NCBI RefSeq assembly: GCF_014852005.1
Contig: NZ_JACVAU010000001.1
Span: forward strand, 1,262,001 to 1,326,000
Length of the DNA: 64,000 nt
Source: Pseudoxanthomonas sp. PXM03
GTDB taxonomy: Bacteria; Pseudomonadota; Gammaproteobacteria; Xanthomonadales; Xanthomonadaceae
Reading direction: 5' to 3'
The notes under the pieces were generated by a model. The model had not been told where the DNA came from and made no database searches. It saw nothing but the letters and a program-made list of their open reading frames with translations. The position numbers were made by a program, and so were the translations under genes. Below are positions 17,733-26,553 of this stretch, piece by piece. The stretch's first letter is position 1. Each line of letters begins with the position of its first letter.

Positions 17733-17859
17733 TTCCCTTCTCCCGCCGGGAGAAGGTGGCGCGAAGCGCCGGATGAGGGGCGAACGGGGTCATGACGCTT
17801 GAATGGTCGGGACTCCATCACCCCTCACCCCAACCCCTCTCCCGGTGGGAGAGGGGCTC
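17733..17859. repeat. palindromic repeat doublet, copy D (between puuA and spuC)
   Basis: This is the same two-arm element as 7220-7346 and 35230-35356, but inverted: the CCTTCTCCC hairpin with GTGGCGCGAAGCGCCGGATG tail comes first (17733-17780), and CCCTCACCCCAACCCCTCTC with its hairpin second (17821-17859). Its length, 127 bases, equals copies B and the mfd copy. It ends 17 bases before the spuC start codon. Confidence 0.88.
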
Positions 17860-17876
17860 AAATCGATGGAGCTCAC

Positions 17877-19241
17877 ATGACCCGACTCGACACCCGCACC
17901 CTGCAGAAGCTCGATGCCGAGCACCACCTGCATCCGTTCAACGACAACGCCGCGCTGGCGAAGAAAGGCACGCGCATCCTCACCAAGGGGGAGGGCTGCT
18001 ACGTCTGGGATGCGGAAGGCAATCAGCTGCTCGACGCGTTCGCCGGCCTGTGGTGCGTGAACATCGGGTATGGGCGCAAGGAACTGGGCGAGGTGGCGTC
18101 GAAGCAGATGACGCAGCTGGCGTACTACAACAGCTTCTTCCAGTGCACGACCGAGCCGACCATCGCGCTGGCCGCAAAGCTGGCGGAACTTGCGCCGGGT
18201 GATCTCAATCACTCCTTCTTCGTCAATTCCGGGTCGGAGGCCAACGACACCATCCTGCGCCTGGTCCGCCATTTCTGGGCCGTGCAGGACAAGCCACAGA
18301 AGAACATCTTCATCGGTCGCCACGACGGCTACCACGGCACCACCATGGCCGGCGCCAGCCTCGGTGGCATGAAGGGCATGCACAAGCAGGGCGGGCTGCC
18401 GATCCCCGACATCCACCACATCGATCCTCCGTTCTGGTTCGCCGACGGCGGCGATATGGACGAGGACGAGTATGGGCTGGTTGCCGCACGCCGACTGGAG
18501 GACAAGATCCTCGAACTCGGCCCGGACCGCGTGGCCGCCTTCATCGGCGAGCCCATCATGGGTGCCATCGGTGTCTACATTCCGCCGAAGACCTACTGGC
18601 CCGAGATCGAGCGCATCTGCCGCAAGTACGACGTGCTGCTGGTGGCCGACGAAGTGATCTGCGGTTTCGGCCGCACCGGCGAGTGGTTCGGTTCGCAGTA
18701 CTTCGGTTTCCAGCCGGACATCATGCCGGTGGCCAAGGGCATTACCTCCGGCTACATCCCGCTGGGCGCGGCGATGTTCAACGACCGCGTGGCCAAGGTG
18801 CTGAAGGAGCAGGGCGGCGAACTGGCGCACGGGGCCACGTACTCAGGCCACCCGGTGTGCGCGGCGGTGGCACTGGAGAACATCCGTATCCTCCAGGACG
18901 AGAAGATCGTCGAGCGCGCGAAGACCGACGTCGCGCCCTACCTGGCGCAGCGCTGGGCCGAGCTGGGCGAACACCGGCTGGTCGGGCAGGCGCGCATCGC
19001 CGGCATGGTCGGCGCGCTGGAACTGGTGCCGGACAAGCGCAAGCGCGCGTTCTTCCCCGAGCGTGGCACCGTCGGTCCTCGCTGTCGCGACCACGCGCTC
19101 AGGCACGGGCTGATCCTGCGCGCCACCTGGGACGCGATGCTGCTGTCGCCTCCGCTGGTGATCACCCGTACGCAGGTGGACGAGCTGTTCGACAAGACAT
19201 GGAAGGCGCTCAACGACACTGCCGACGATCTGGGGCTGTGA
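17877..19241 (+). CDS. spuC: putrescine:pyruvate aminotransferase, class III (SpuC type)
   Basis: A 454-residue PLP aminotransferase with K287 in PVAKGITSGY and D258 in VADEV. The LDAMAGLWCVN-like segment (LLDAFAGLWCVN here), FINSGSEANDT-type helix and GEWFGSQY make it closely resemble Pseudomonas SpuC, which transaminates putrescine with pyruvate to 4-aminobutyraldehyde. It may also act on gamma-glutamylputrescine or GABA, and would then supply the GABA aminotransferase step for which no other gene is apparent. It is followed by the polyamine transporter genes on the same strand. Start ATG at 17877 lies after GGAG at a good spacing. Confidence 0.88.
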   Translation: MTRLDTRTLQKLDAEHHLHPFNDNAALAKKGTRILTKGEGCYVWDAEGNQLLDAFAGLWCVNIGYGRKELGEVASKQMTQLAYYNSFFQCTTEPTIALAAKLAELAPGDLNHSFFVNSGSEANDTILRLVRHFWAVQDKPQKNIFIGRHDGYHGTTMAGASLGGMKGMHKQGGLPIPDIHHIDPPFWFADGGDMDEDEYGLVAARRLEDKILELGPDRVAAFIGEPIMGAIGVYIPPKTYWPEIERICRKYDVLLVADEVICGFGRTGEWFGSQYFGFQPDIMPVAKGITSGYIPLGAAMFNDRVAKVLKEQGGELAHGATYSGHPVCAAVALENIRILQDEKIVERAKTDVAPYLAQRWAELGEHRLVGQARIAGMVGALELVPDKRKRAFFPERGTVGPRCRDHALRHGLILRATWDAMLLSPPLVITRTQVDELFDKTWKALNDTADDLGL

Positions 19242-19332
19242 GGCCGCGCCGCGATGCGTGCGCTGCGTCACGGCGTCGCGGCCCGGGCGTATGATGTTTC
19301 CATCCCCCGATCCTGATTCCATGGAGACCCCG

Positions 19333-20448
19333 ATGAAGCTCAAGACCCTCACCGTCATGCTGGCCGCCGCCGTACTGGCAGCCTGTGGCGGCAAGGACGG
19401 GCAGGCCACCGCCGACGCGTCCTCGAAGACCCTCAACGTCTACAACTGGTCCGACTACATCGCCGAGGACACGATCCCGAACTTCGAGCAACAGTCGGGC
19501 GTCAAGGTCACCTACGACGTGTTCGACAGCGACGAGATGGTCGAGACCAAGCTGCTGGCCGGCAGCAGTGGTTACGACGTGGTGGTGCCGTCGCTGAGCT
19601 TCCTTGGGCGGCAGATCCAGGCCGGCGTGTTCCTGCCGCTGGACAAGAGCAAGCTCCCGAACCTGAAGAACCTCGACCCGAAGATGCTCGAGCGCATCGC
19701 GCTGCAGGACCCGGGCAACCAGTACGCCGTGCCCTACCTCTGGGGCACCAGCGGCATTGGTTACAATGTCGACAAGATCAAGGCCATCTTCGGCGACACC
19801 GCCGTAACCGGCAGCTGGGACGTGGTGTTCAAGCCGGAGAACGCGGCCAAGCTGAAGGACTGCGGCATCACGGTGCTGGACACGCCGTCGGAGCTGATCC
19901 CGATCGCGCTGAACTACCTGGGCGAAGACCCGCACAGTTTCGATCCGGCCACCATCGACAAGGCGGCGGCGCTGCTGAAGTCGATCCGCCCGTATATCCG
20001 CAACTTCCACTCATCCTCGTACATCAACGACCTGGCCAACGGCGATGTCTGCCTGGTGGTGGGCTGGTCGGGCGACATCATCCAGGCGCGCGACCGCGCC
20101 GCCGAAGCGGGCAACGGCGTCAATGTGGCGTACTCCATCCCGAAGGAAGGCGCGCCGCAGTGGTTCGACATGCTGGCCATCCCGAAGGATGCGAAGAATG
20201 TCGACAACGCCTACGCCTTCATCAACTACCTGCTCGACCCGAAGGTCGCGGCGGCGAACACCAACTACGTGACCTATCCGAACCCGGTGCCTGCGTCCCG
20301 GCCACTGGTCGAGAAGAGCATCGCGGACGATCCGACCATCTATCCCCCGGCGGACGTGGACGCGAAACTGTTCACCTTCGCGGTGCTGCCGCCGGAAGTG
20401 GATCGCCAGTACACGCGCATCTGGACGGAGCTGAAGACCGGACGCTGA
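19333..20448 (+). CDS. potF: polyamine ABC transporter, periplasmic binding lipoprotein (copy 1)
   Basis: A 371-residue substrate-binding protein of the PotF/SpuD family. It begins with a lipoprotein signal (MKLKTLTVMLAAAVLAAC), the lipobox being LAAC with C18, so it should be tethered to a membrane rather than free in the periplasm as in E. coli. The mature part has NVYNWSDYIAEDTIPNFE and the WGTSGIGYN segment that lines the polyamine pocket. It is followed by a close paralogue and by potGHI. ATG at 19333 has GGAGA upstream; the ATG at 19321 would add METP before the signal peptide. Confidence 0.9.
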   Translation: MKLKTLTVMLAAAVLAACGGKDGQATADASSKTLNVYNWSDYIAEDTIPNFEQQSGVKVTYDVFDSDEMVETKLLAGSSGYDVVVPSLSFLGRQIQAGVFLPLDKSKLPNLKNLDPKMLERIALQDPGNQYAVPYLWGTSGIGYNVDKIKAIFGDTAVTGSWDVVFKPENAAKLKDCGITVLDTPSELIPIALNYLGEDPHSFDPATIDKAAALLKSIRPYIRNFHSSSYINDLANGDVCLVVGWSGDIIQARDRAAEAGNGVNVAYSIPKEGAPQWFDMLAIPKDAKNVDNAYAFINYLLDPKVAAANTNYVTYPNPVPASRPLVEKSIADDPTIYPPADVDAKLFTFAVLPPEVDRQYTRIWTELKTGR

Positions 20449-20652
20449 CACACACGAGGGCGCGGGCCATGACGGACGCGCCCTTCGTCATCGTGGCGTC
20501 ACCCACGGGAGCGGGTGGCGACACAGGGGAGGGGAGAAGGGGAGCAACGCCGGCACGGAACAGGCCATTGCAATGACAGCATGCCCGCGGCGGCCACAGG
20601 CCGGTACGGGACCACATCAAGCCGCCCTTGCGGGCCGAACGGAGAGAGATTG

Positions 20653-21774
20653 ATGAAACTGCGCGTACTGGCAACCACCTTGGCCCTGTGCACCCTCGCC
20701 GCATGCGGCGGAAAACCCGCCGGGGAAGGCGGCACCGACACCGGCGGCGCCAAGCAGGTCAACGTCTACAACTGGTCCGACTACATCGCCGAAGACACCA
20801 TCCCGAACTTCGAGAAGAGCACCGGCATCAAGGTGACCTACGACGTGTTCGACAGCAACGAGGTGCTGGAAACCAAGCTGCTGGCGGGCAGCAGCGGTTA
20901 CGACGTGGTGGTGCCGACGATGAATTTCCTCGGCAGGCAGATCCAGGCCGGCGTGTTCCTGCCGCTGGACAAGAGCAAGATCCCCAACTACGCCAACCTC
21001 GACCCGGCCATCATGAAGCGGCTGGAGAACCAGGACCCCGGCAACCAGCATGCGATCCCCTACATGTGGGGGACCACCGGCATCGGCTACAACGTCGACA
21101 AGGTGAAGGCGGCCTTCGGCAACACCGACATCGCCAACAGCCTGGACATCGTGTTCAAGCCAGAGAACATTTCCAAGCTGAAGGACTGCGGCGTGACCTT
21201 CCTGGATACGCCTTCGGAGATCATCCCGATCGCGCTCAACTACCTGGGCGAGGATCCCAACAGCCAGGACGCGGCGGTGATCGACAAGGCTGCGGCGCTG
21301 CTGAAGACGATCCGCCCGTACATCACCAATTTCCATTCCTCGCAGTACATCGATGCGATGGCCAATGGCGATACCTGCCTGGTCGTGGGCTGGTCGGGCG
21401 ACATCATCCAGGCGCGCGACCGCGCCGCCGAAGCGGGCAACGGCGTCAACATCGCCTATGCCATCCCGAAGGAAGGCGCGCCGCAATGGTTCGACATGCT
21501 GGCCATCCCGAAGGGCGCCAAGCACATCGATGAGGCCTATGCCTTCATCAACTACCTGCTCGACCCGCAGGTGATGGCGAACAATTCGAACTTCATCAGC
21601 TATCCGAACGCGATCCCCAAGGCGAAGGACCTGATGGAGAAGACGATCACGGAAGATCCGACGATCTATCCCACGCCCGAGGTGGAAGCCAAGCTGTTCA
21701 CCTTCGCCATCATCCCGCCGGAAGTGGACCGCCAGTACACCCGCATCTGGACGGAACTGAAGACCGGCAAGTAA
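20653..21774 (+). CDS. potF: polyamine ABC transporter, periplasmic binding lipoprotein (copy 2)
   Basis: A 373-residue PotF-family lipoprotein (lipobox LAAC, C17-C18 region) in tandem with copy 1. The two are similar almost without gaps, sharing for example NVYNWSDYIAEDTIPNFE and a long stretch around GWSGDIIQARDRAAEAGN, but differ in places such as WGTTGIGYN versus WGTSGIGYN. A tandem duplication is the simple explanation. As in Pseudomonas SpuD and SpuE, the two could prefer putrescine and spermidine and share one permease. A 204-base gap between them suggests a separate promoter or message end; no hairpin with T-tract is visible there. Confidence 0.9.
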   Translation: MKLRVLATTLALCTLAACGGKPAGEGGTDTGGAKQVNVYNWSDYIAEDTIPNFEKSTGIKVTYDVFDSNEVLETKLLAGSSGYDVVVPTMNFLGRQIQAGVFLPLDKSKIPNYANLDPAIMKRLENQDPGNQHAIPYMWGTTGIGYNVDKVKAAFGNTDIANSLDIVFKPENISKLKDCGVTFLDTPSEIIPIALNYLGEDPNSQDAAVIDKAAALLKTIRPYITNFHSSQYIDAMANGDTCLVVGWSGDIIQARDRAAEAGNGVNIAYAIPKEGAPQWFDMLAIPKGAKHIDEAYAFINYLLDPQVMANNSNFISYPNAIPKAKDLMEKTITEDPTIYPTPEVEAKLFTFAIIPPEVDRQYTRIWTELKTGK

Positions 21775-21875
21775 GCGCCGCGGCCGGTACGGGCGATGCC
21801 CGTGCCGGTGTCCGGCGGACCCACGCGATATATCGATGGCCGGCGCCCACGCGGTCCGGCGACCAGGGGAATTCC

Positions 21876-23021
21876 ATGGCGGCAGAACAGGGCAACGGCG
21901 GCAAGGACGCGGCACAGGGCGGCAAGGCGAACCCGCAGGAGTACCTGCGCATCGTCGATGTGCGCAAGGAGTTCGACGGCTTCGTCGCCGTGGACGACAC
22001 CAACCTGACGATCCGCAAGGGCGAGATCTTCGCGCTGCTGGGTGGATCGGGCAGCGGCAAGTCGACGCTGCTGCGATGCCTCGCCGGTTTCGAGAAGCCC
22101 TCGTCCGGCAAGATCTACCTGGACGGGCAACTGCTCAACGACCTGCCGCCGTACGAGCGGCCGCTCAACATGATGTTCCAGTCCTACGCGCTGTTCCCGC
22201 ACATGACGGTCGAGCAGAACATCGCCTTCGGTCTGAAGCAGGACGGCCTGTCGAAGGACGCGATCAGGAAGCGCGTGGAGGAGATGCTGGCGCTGGTGCA
22301 GCTGGGCAAACTGGCCAAACGCAAACCGCACCAGTTGTCCGGTGGCCAGCAACAGCGCGTCGCGCTGGCGCGCTCGCTGGCAAAGGGCCCGAAGCTGTTG
22401 CTGCTGGACGAACCGATGGGCGCGCTGGACAAGAAGCTGCGCTCGCAGATGCAGCTGGAGCTGGTCAGCATCATCGAGAAGTCCGGCGTGACCTGCGTGA
22501 TGGTCACCCACGACCAGGAGGAGGCCATGACCATGGCCACCCGCATCGCGCTGATGGACCAGGGCTGGATCCGCCAGGTCGGCACGCCGGACGAAATATA
22601 CGAGCAGCCGACCAGCCGCTTCGCCGCCGAGTTCATCGGCTCGGTCAACCTGATCGAAGGCGTGGTGGAGGAAGACGAAGCCGACTACGTCACCATCCGT
22701 TCGCCGCAGCTGCCGGACCCGATCTACATCGGCCATGGCATCTCGGGCTTCGAAGGACAGGAGGTCGGCTTCGCGGTACGGCCGGAAAAGCTGGGCATCG
22801 GCAAGCAGGAACCCGAGCAGCCGCACAACAAGGCGAAGGGCGTGATCGAGGACATCGCCTATTTCGGCAGCCACTCGGTCTACCACGTGCGCCTGCCGAG
22901 CGGGTACAAGTTCATGGCCAACTTCGCCAACGTGCAGCGCTGGGCCAGCGAGGGACTCACATGGAATGACGAGGTCTGGGTGTGGTGGGGCGACAACGAC
23001 GGCGTGGTGCTGACCTCATGA
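21876..23021 (+). CDS. potG: polyamine ABC transporter ATPase
   Basis: A 381-residue ABC ATPase with Walker A GGSGSGKST (56-64), signature LSGGQQQ (154-160), Walker B LLLLDEPMGALD and the H-loop THDQEE, followed by a C-terminal TOBE-like regulatory domain. Length and the FDGFVAVDD start match PotG (377 in E. coli). It powers import by the PotH-PotI permease. The stop overlaps the potH start by four bases (ATGA), a sign of translational coupling. The N-terminal 20 residues are Gly/Ala/Lys rich and specific to this lineage. Confidence 0.94.
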   Translation: MAAEQGNGGKDAAQGGKANPQEYLRIVDVRKEFDGFVAVDDTNLTIRKGEIFALLGGSGSGKSTLLRCLAGFEKPSSGKIYLDGQLLNDLPPYERPLNMMFQSYALFPHMTVEQNIAFGLKQDGLSKDAIRKRVEEMLALVQLGKLAKRKPHQLSGGQQQRVALARSLAKGPKLLLLDEPMGALDKKLRSQMQLELVSIIEKSGVTCVMVTHDQEEAMTMATRIALMDQGWIRQVGTPDEIYEQPTSRFAAEFIGSVNLIEGVVEEDEADYVTIRSPQLPDPIYIGHGISGFEGQEVGFAVRPEKLGIGKQEPEQPHNKAKGVIEDIAYFGSHSVYHVRLPSGYKFMANFANVQRWASEGLTWNDEVWVWWGDNDGVVLTS

Positions 23022-23932
23022 ACATCCTCCGTTCCCTGGGCAAGCGCCTGCCGGGGCCGCGCTGGGGCGTCATCTCGGTGCCCTACGTGTGGCTGCTGCT
23101 GTTCTTCGCCATCCCGTTCCTGATCGTGCTGAAGATCTCGTTCGCCAAGTTGGCGATCGCGATGCCGCCGTACACGCCCATCCTCGAGTACATCGACGAG
23201 GCGTTGACGCTCAAGCTCAACCTGGGCAACTACACCGCGCTGTTCACCGATTCGCAGTACATCCAGGCGTATCTGAGCTCGATCAAGATCGCCGCCATCT
23301 CCACCTTCCTCGCGCTGCTGGTGGCGTATCCGATCGCCTACGTCATCGCACGCCTGCCACCGTCGTCGCGCAACATCGCGATGATGCTGGTGGTGCTGCC
23401 GTCGTGGACGTCGTTCCTGATCCGCGTCTACGCATGGATCGGCATCCTCAAGAACAACGGCCTGCTCAACAACCTGCTGATGAAGATCGGCATCATCGAC
23501 GAGCCACTGCAGATCCTGTACACCCCGCTCGCGGCGTACATCGGCATCGTCTACTGCTACCTGCCGTTCATGGTGTTGCCGCTGTACACCAACCTGGTGA
23601 AGCACGACAACCGCCTGCTGGAGGCCGCCTACGACCTGGGCGCGAAACCCTGGAAGGCGTTCTTCACCATCACGCTGCCCCTGTCCAAGGCCGGCATCAT
23701 CGCGGGGTGCATGCTGGTGATGATCCCGGCGGTGGGTGAATTCGTGATTCCCGAACTGCTCGGTGGTCCGGACACGCTGATGATCGGGCGCGTGCTGTGG
23801 GGCGAGTTCTTCAACAACCGCGACTGGCCCGCGGCGTCGGCGGTGGCCATCGTCATGCTGATCCTGCTGCTGGTCCCCATCCTGATCTTCAACCGCGTAC
23901 AGCAACGCGAGCTGGAAGGGAGGCTGACATGA
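23018..23932 (+). CDS. potH: polyamine ABC transporter permease PotH
   Basis: A 304-residue inner-membrane permease with six hydrophobic segments and the conserved EAA loop (EAAYDLGAKPWKAFFTITLP) that docks onto the ATPase. Resembles E. coli PotH of the putrescine importer. The first bases overlap the potG stop and its own stop overlaps the potI start, both as ATGA, so the three subunits are made together. The ATG at 23018 was chosen for this overlap. Confidence 0.94.
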   Translation: MNILRSLGKRLPGPRWGVISVPYVWLLLFFAIPFLIVLKISFAKLAIAMPPYTPILEYIDEALTLKLNLGNYTALFTDSQYIQAYLSSIKIAAISTFLALLVAYPIAYVIARLPPSSRNIAMMLVVLPSWTSFLIRVYAWIGILKNNGLLNNLLMKIGIIDEPLQILYTPLAAYIGIVYCYLPFMVLPLYTNLVKHDNRLLEAAYDLGAKPWKAFFTITLPLSKAGIIAGCMLVMIPAVGEFVIPELLGGPDTLMIGRVLWGEFFNNRDWPAASAVAIVMLILLLVPILIFNRVQQRELEGRLT

Positions 23933-24771
23933 GCCGCGTCGGACAACGTACCGTCAACTGGGTGGTGCTCGGGCTGGGTTTCGCTTTCCTGTACGTGCCG
24001 GTCTTCATCCTGATGGTGTATTCCTTCAACGAGTCGCGTCTGGCCACGGTGTGGTCGGGCTTCTCGTTCAAGTGGTACGGCGAGCTGTTCCGCGACGAGA
24101 AGATGCTGCGTGCCGCCTGGATCAGCATCAAGGTGGCGTTCTGGACCGCCAGTGCCGCGGTGGTACTGGGCACGATGGCGGCGCTGGTGATGACCCGCAT
24201 GCGGCGTTTCCCCGGCAAGACGCTGTTCGGTGCGCTGATCACCGCGCCGCTGGTGATGCCGGAGGTGATCATCGGCCTGTCGATCCTGCTGATGTTCGTG
24301 TCGCTGGGCCAGTTCATAGGCTTCAAGCCGGGCGGCATCCTGTCGATCTGGATCGCGCACGTCACCTTCACCCTGGCCTTCGTCACCGTCGTCGTGTCCT
24401 CGCGCCTGTCGGAACTGGACAAGTCGCTGGAGGAAGCCGCGATGGACCTGGGTGCCAACCGCATCAAGGTGTTCTTCCTGATAACGTTGCCCATCATCGC
24501 GCCCGCCCTGGTGTCCGGCTGGCTGCTCGCCTTCACGCTGTCGCTGGACGATGTGGTGATCGCCAGCTTCGTCGCCGGTCCGAGTTCGACCACATTGCCG
24601 ATCGAGGTGTTCTCGTCGGTGCGGCGGGGCCTGAGCCCGAAGATCAATGCGCTCGCCACCTTGATGATCATGGTGGTCAGTGTGGCGGCATTCCTGGGCT
24701 GGTGGTTCATGTACCGCGAGGAGAAGCGTCGCCAGCGCGACGTGCAACTGGCGTTGCAGGAGAACGGATAA
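23929..24771 (+). CDS. potI: polyamine ABC transporter permease PotI
   Basis: A 280-residue permease partner of PotH, with six hydrophobic segments and an EAA loop (EEAAMDLGANRIKVFFLITL). The length equals that of E. coli PotI (281). It overlaps potH by four bases and ends the transporter operon; the next gene follows after a 265-base gap with a GTCAT-type repeat. Confidence 0.94.
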   Translation: MSRVGQRTVNWVVLGLGFAFLYVPVFILMVYSFNESRLATVWSGFSFKWYGELFRDEKMLRAAWISIKVAFWTASAAVVLGTMAALVMTRMRRFPGKTLFGALITAPLVMPEVIIGLSILLMFVSLGQFIGFKPGGILSIWIAHVTFTLAFVTVVVSSRLSELDKSLEEAAMDLGANRIKVFFLITLPIIAPALVSGWLLAFTLSLDDVVIASFVAGPSSTTLPIEVFSSVRRGLSPKINALATLMIMVVSVAAFLGWWFMYREEKRRQRDVQLALQENG

Positions 24772-24824
24772 CCCGTCGGGAGCAGGATGGGCAGGTCGCC
24801 GATGGTGCGATCGCATCGCGTGTC

Positions 24825-24927
24825 CGTCATCCCCGCGCACGCAGGCATCCACCCTGCTTCTGTCCTGAATCCTTCGGGTCTACGCGAAGGTCAAAAAATG
24901 GATCCCAGCGTGCGCTGGGATGACGGC
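24825..24927. repeat. GTCATCCC inverted repeat, copy 2
   Basis: GTCATCCCCGCGCACGCAGG (from 24825) faces ATGGATCCCAGCGTGCGCTG ending in GGGATGACGGC (to 24927). It has the same layout as copies at 13741-13857 and 60559-60668. It occupies the gap between potI and sad; otherwise the 265 bases of this gap show no gene. Confidence 0.75.
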
Positions 24928-25036
24928 GGAAGGGTGCAGGGGTGTGGCAAGCGCGGAACCCGCCACGGCGACGTAACGCCGCGGCTCGCAAAATACACTC
25001 GGATTCTTCCAAGCATCACGACATCGAACGAACGCC

Positions 25037-26398
25037 ATGACCATCGAAACCGTCAATCCCGCGACCGGACAGGTCGAGTACCGCCACGAACTGATGACTT
25101 CCGCGCAGGTCGATGCCGTGCTGGCGGCGTCGCAGCAGGCGTTTCCAAGCTGGGCCGCGCTGTCGCTCGCCGAGCGGGGCAAGGTGCTGCGTGCGATCGG
25201 GGCCGAACTGCGCCGTCGCCGCGATGACATCCAGCGCACCATGACGGCCGAGATGGGCAAGCTGCGCAAGGAAGCCCTGGCCGAAGTCGACAAGTGTGCC
25301 GGCGCTTGCGACTACTACGCCGACCACGCGGCCGATTACCTGCAGGACCAGCCTGTCGCCACCGATGGCCAGCGCAGTTACGTGCGCTACGAACCCATCG
25401 GCTGCGTGCTGGCGGTGATGCCGTGGAATTTTCCCATCTGGCAGGTCTTCCGCTTCCTCGCGCCTGCCTTGATGGCCGGCAACGTGGCGGTGCTCAAGCA
25501 CGCGAGCAACGTGCCGCGCTGCGCCGACATCATCGGCGAGGTGCTGGCGACCGCCGGCTTGCCTGCGGGCGTGTTCGGTGTGCTGCACATCGACAACGAC
25601 CAGGCAGCCGAGGTGATCCGCGATGCGCGCGTGGCCGCCGTGACGTTGACCGGCAGCGAACGCGCCGGACGCTCCGTGGCATCCAACGCCGGCAGCCAGT
25701 TGAAGAAGAGCGTGATGGAGCTCGGTGGCAGCGACGCCTTCATCGTGCTGGACGATGCCGACCTGGAGAAAACCGTGGCCGGCGCTGTCGCGTCGCGCTT
25801 CGGCAACGCGGGCCAGACCTGCATCGCGGCCAAGCGCTTCATCGTGCAGGACGCGATCGCGGACGAATTCGTGAAGCGCTTCGTCGAGGCGTCATCGAAG
25901 CTGCAGCTCGGCGATCCCCAGGACGAGGCCACCACGCTGGCACCGATGGCGCGCCAGGACCTGCGCGACGAACTGCACAAGCAGGTGCAGGCCAGCGTGT
26001 CGAAGGGCGCGAAGGTGTTGCTGGGCGGCGAGCCCGATGCGTCGCATGCGGGCTATCCGGCGTCGATCCTCGATGCCGTGGTGCCGGGCATGCCCGCCTA
26101 CGAAGAGGAACTGTTCGGCCCGGTCGCCAGCATCCTGCGCGTCAGGGACGATGCCGAAGCCGTCCGCGTGGCCAACGACACCACGTTCGGCCTGGGCGCC
26201 AGCGTGTGGACGAAGGACGTGGAGCGGGGCGACCGCATCGCACGCCAGCTGCAGGTGGGCGCCGCCTTCGTCAACGCGATCGTGCGCAGCGATGTGCGCC
26301 TGCCGTTCGGCGGCACCAAGCGCTCGGGATTCGGTCGCGAACTGGCCGGTCATGGCATCCACGAGTTCATGAACATCAAGTCGGTCTACGTGGCCTGA
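25037..26398 (+). CDS. sad: succinate-semialdehyde dehydrogenase (Sad/YneI type)
   Basis: A 453-residue aldehyde dehydrogenase with general base E228 in MELGGSDAF and nucleophile C262 in NAGQTCIAAKR. The short N-terminus and ELGGSD motif place it with E. coli Sad (YneI), which oxidises succinate semialdehyde to succinate with NAD+. It would complete the path from putrescine through GABA into the TCA cycle. It lies at the 3' side of the transporter operon on the same strand. Confidence 0.87.
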   Translation: MTIETVNPATGQVEYRHELMTSAQVDAVLAASQQAFPSWAALSLAERGKVLRAIGAELRRRRDDIQRTMTAEMGKLRKEALAEVDKCAGACDYYADHAADYLQDQPVATDGQRSYVRYEPIGCVLAVMPWNFPIWQVFRFLAPALMAGNVAVLKHASNVPRCADIIGEVLATAGLPAGVFGVLHIDNDQAAEVIRDARVAAVTLTGSERAGRSVASNAGSQLKKSVMELGGSDAFIVLDDADLEKTVAGAVASRFGNAGQTCIAAKRFIVQDAIADEFVKRFVEASSKLQLGDPQDEATTLAPMARQDLRDELHKQVQASVSKGAKVLLGGEPDASHAGYPASILDAVVPGMPAYEEELFGPVASILRVRDDAEAVRVANDTTFGLGASVWTKDVERGDRIARQLQVGAAFVNAIVRSDVRLPFGGTKRSGFGRELAGHGIHEFMNIKSVYVA

Positions 26399-26553
26399 CC
26401 TGCGTGGTGGAGCCTGGCTTGCCCGGCTTCGTCATGGGCGAGAAAGCCCCTCCTGCAGCGGGCATGCCATCGGTGGAACGGATGGTTACGTGGGGTGCCG
26501 TTCCTAAGCCGCCATGCCGGTGCCATCTTGTCGGCAGTTGAACTGGAGGCACC

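Noticed and set aside
17733..17859. Repeat hairpins considered as intrinsic terminators
   Set aside because: No T-tract follows the stems on either strand, and identical elements occur between genes likely to be co-transcribed and even inside mfd.
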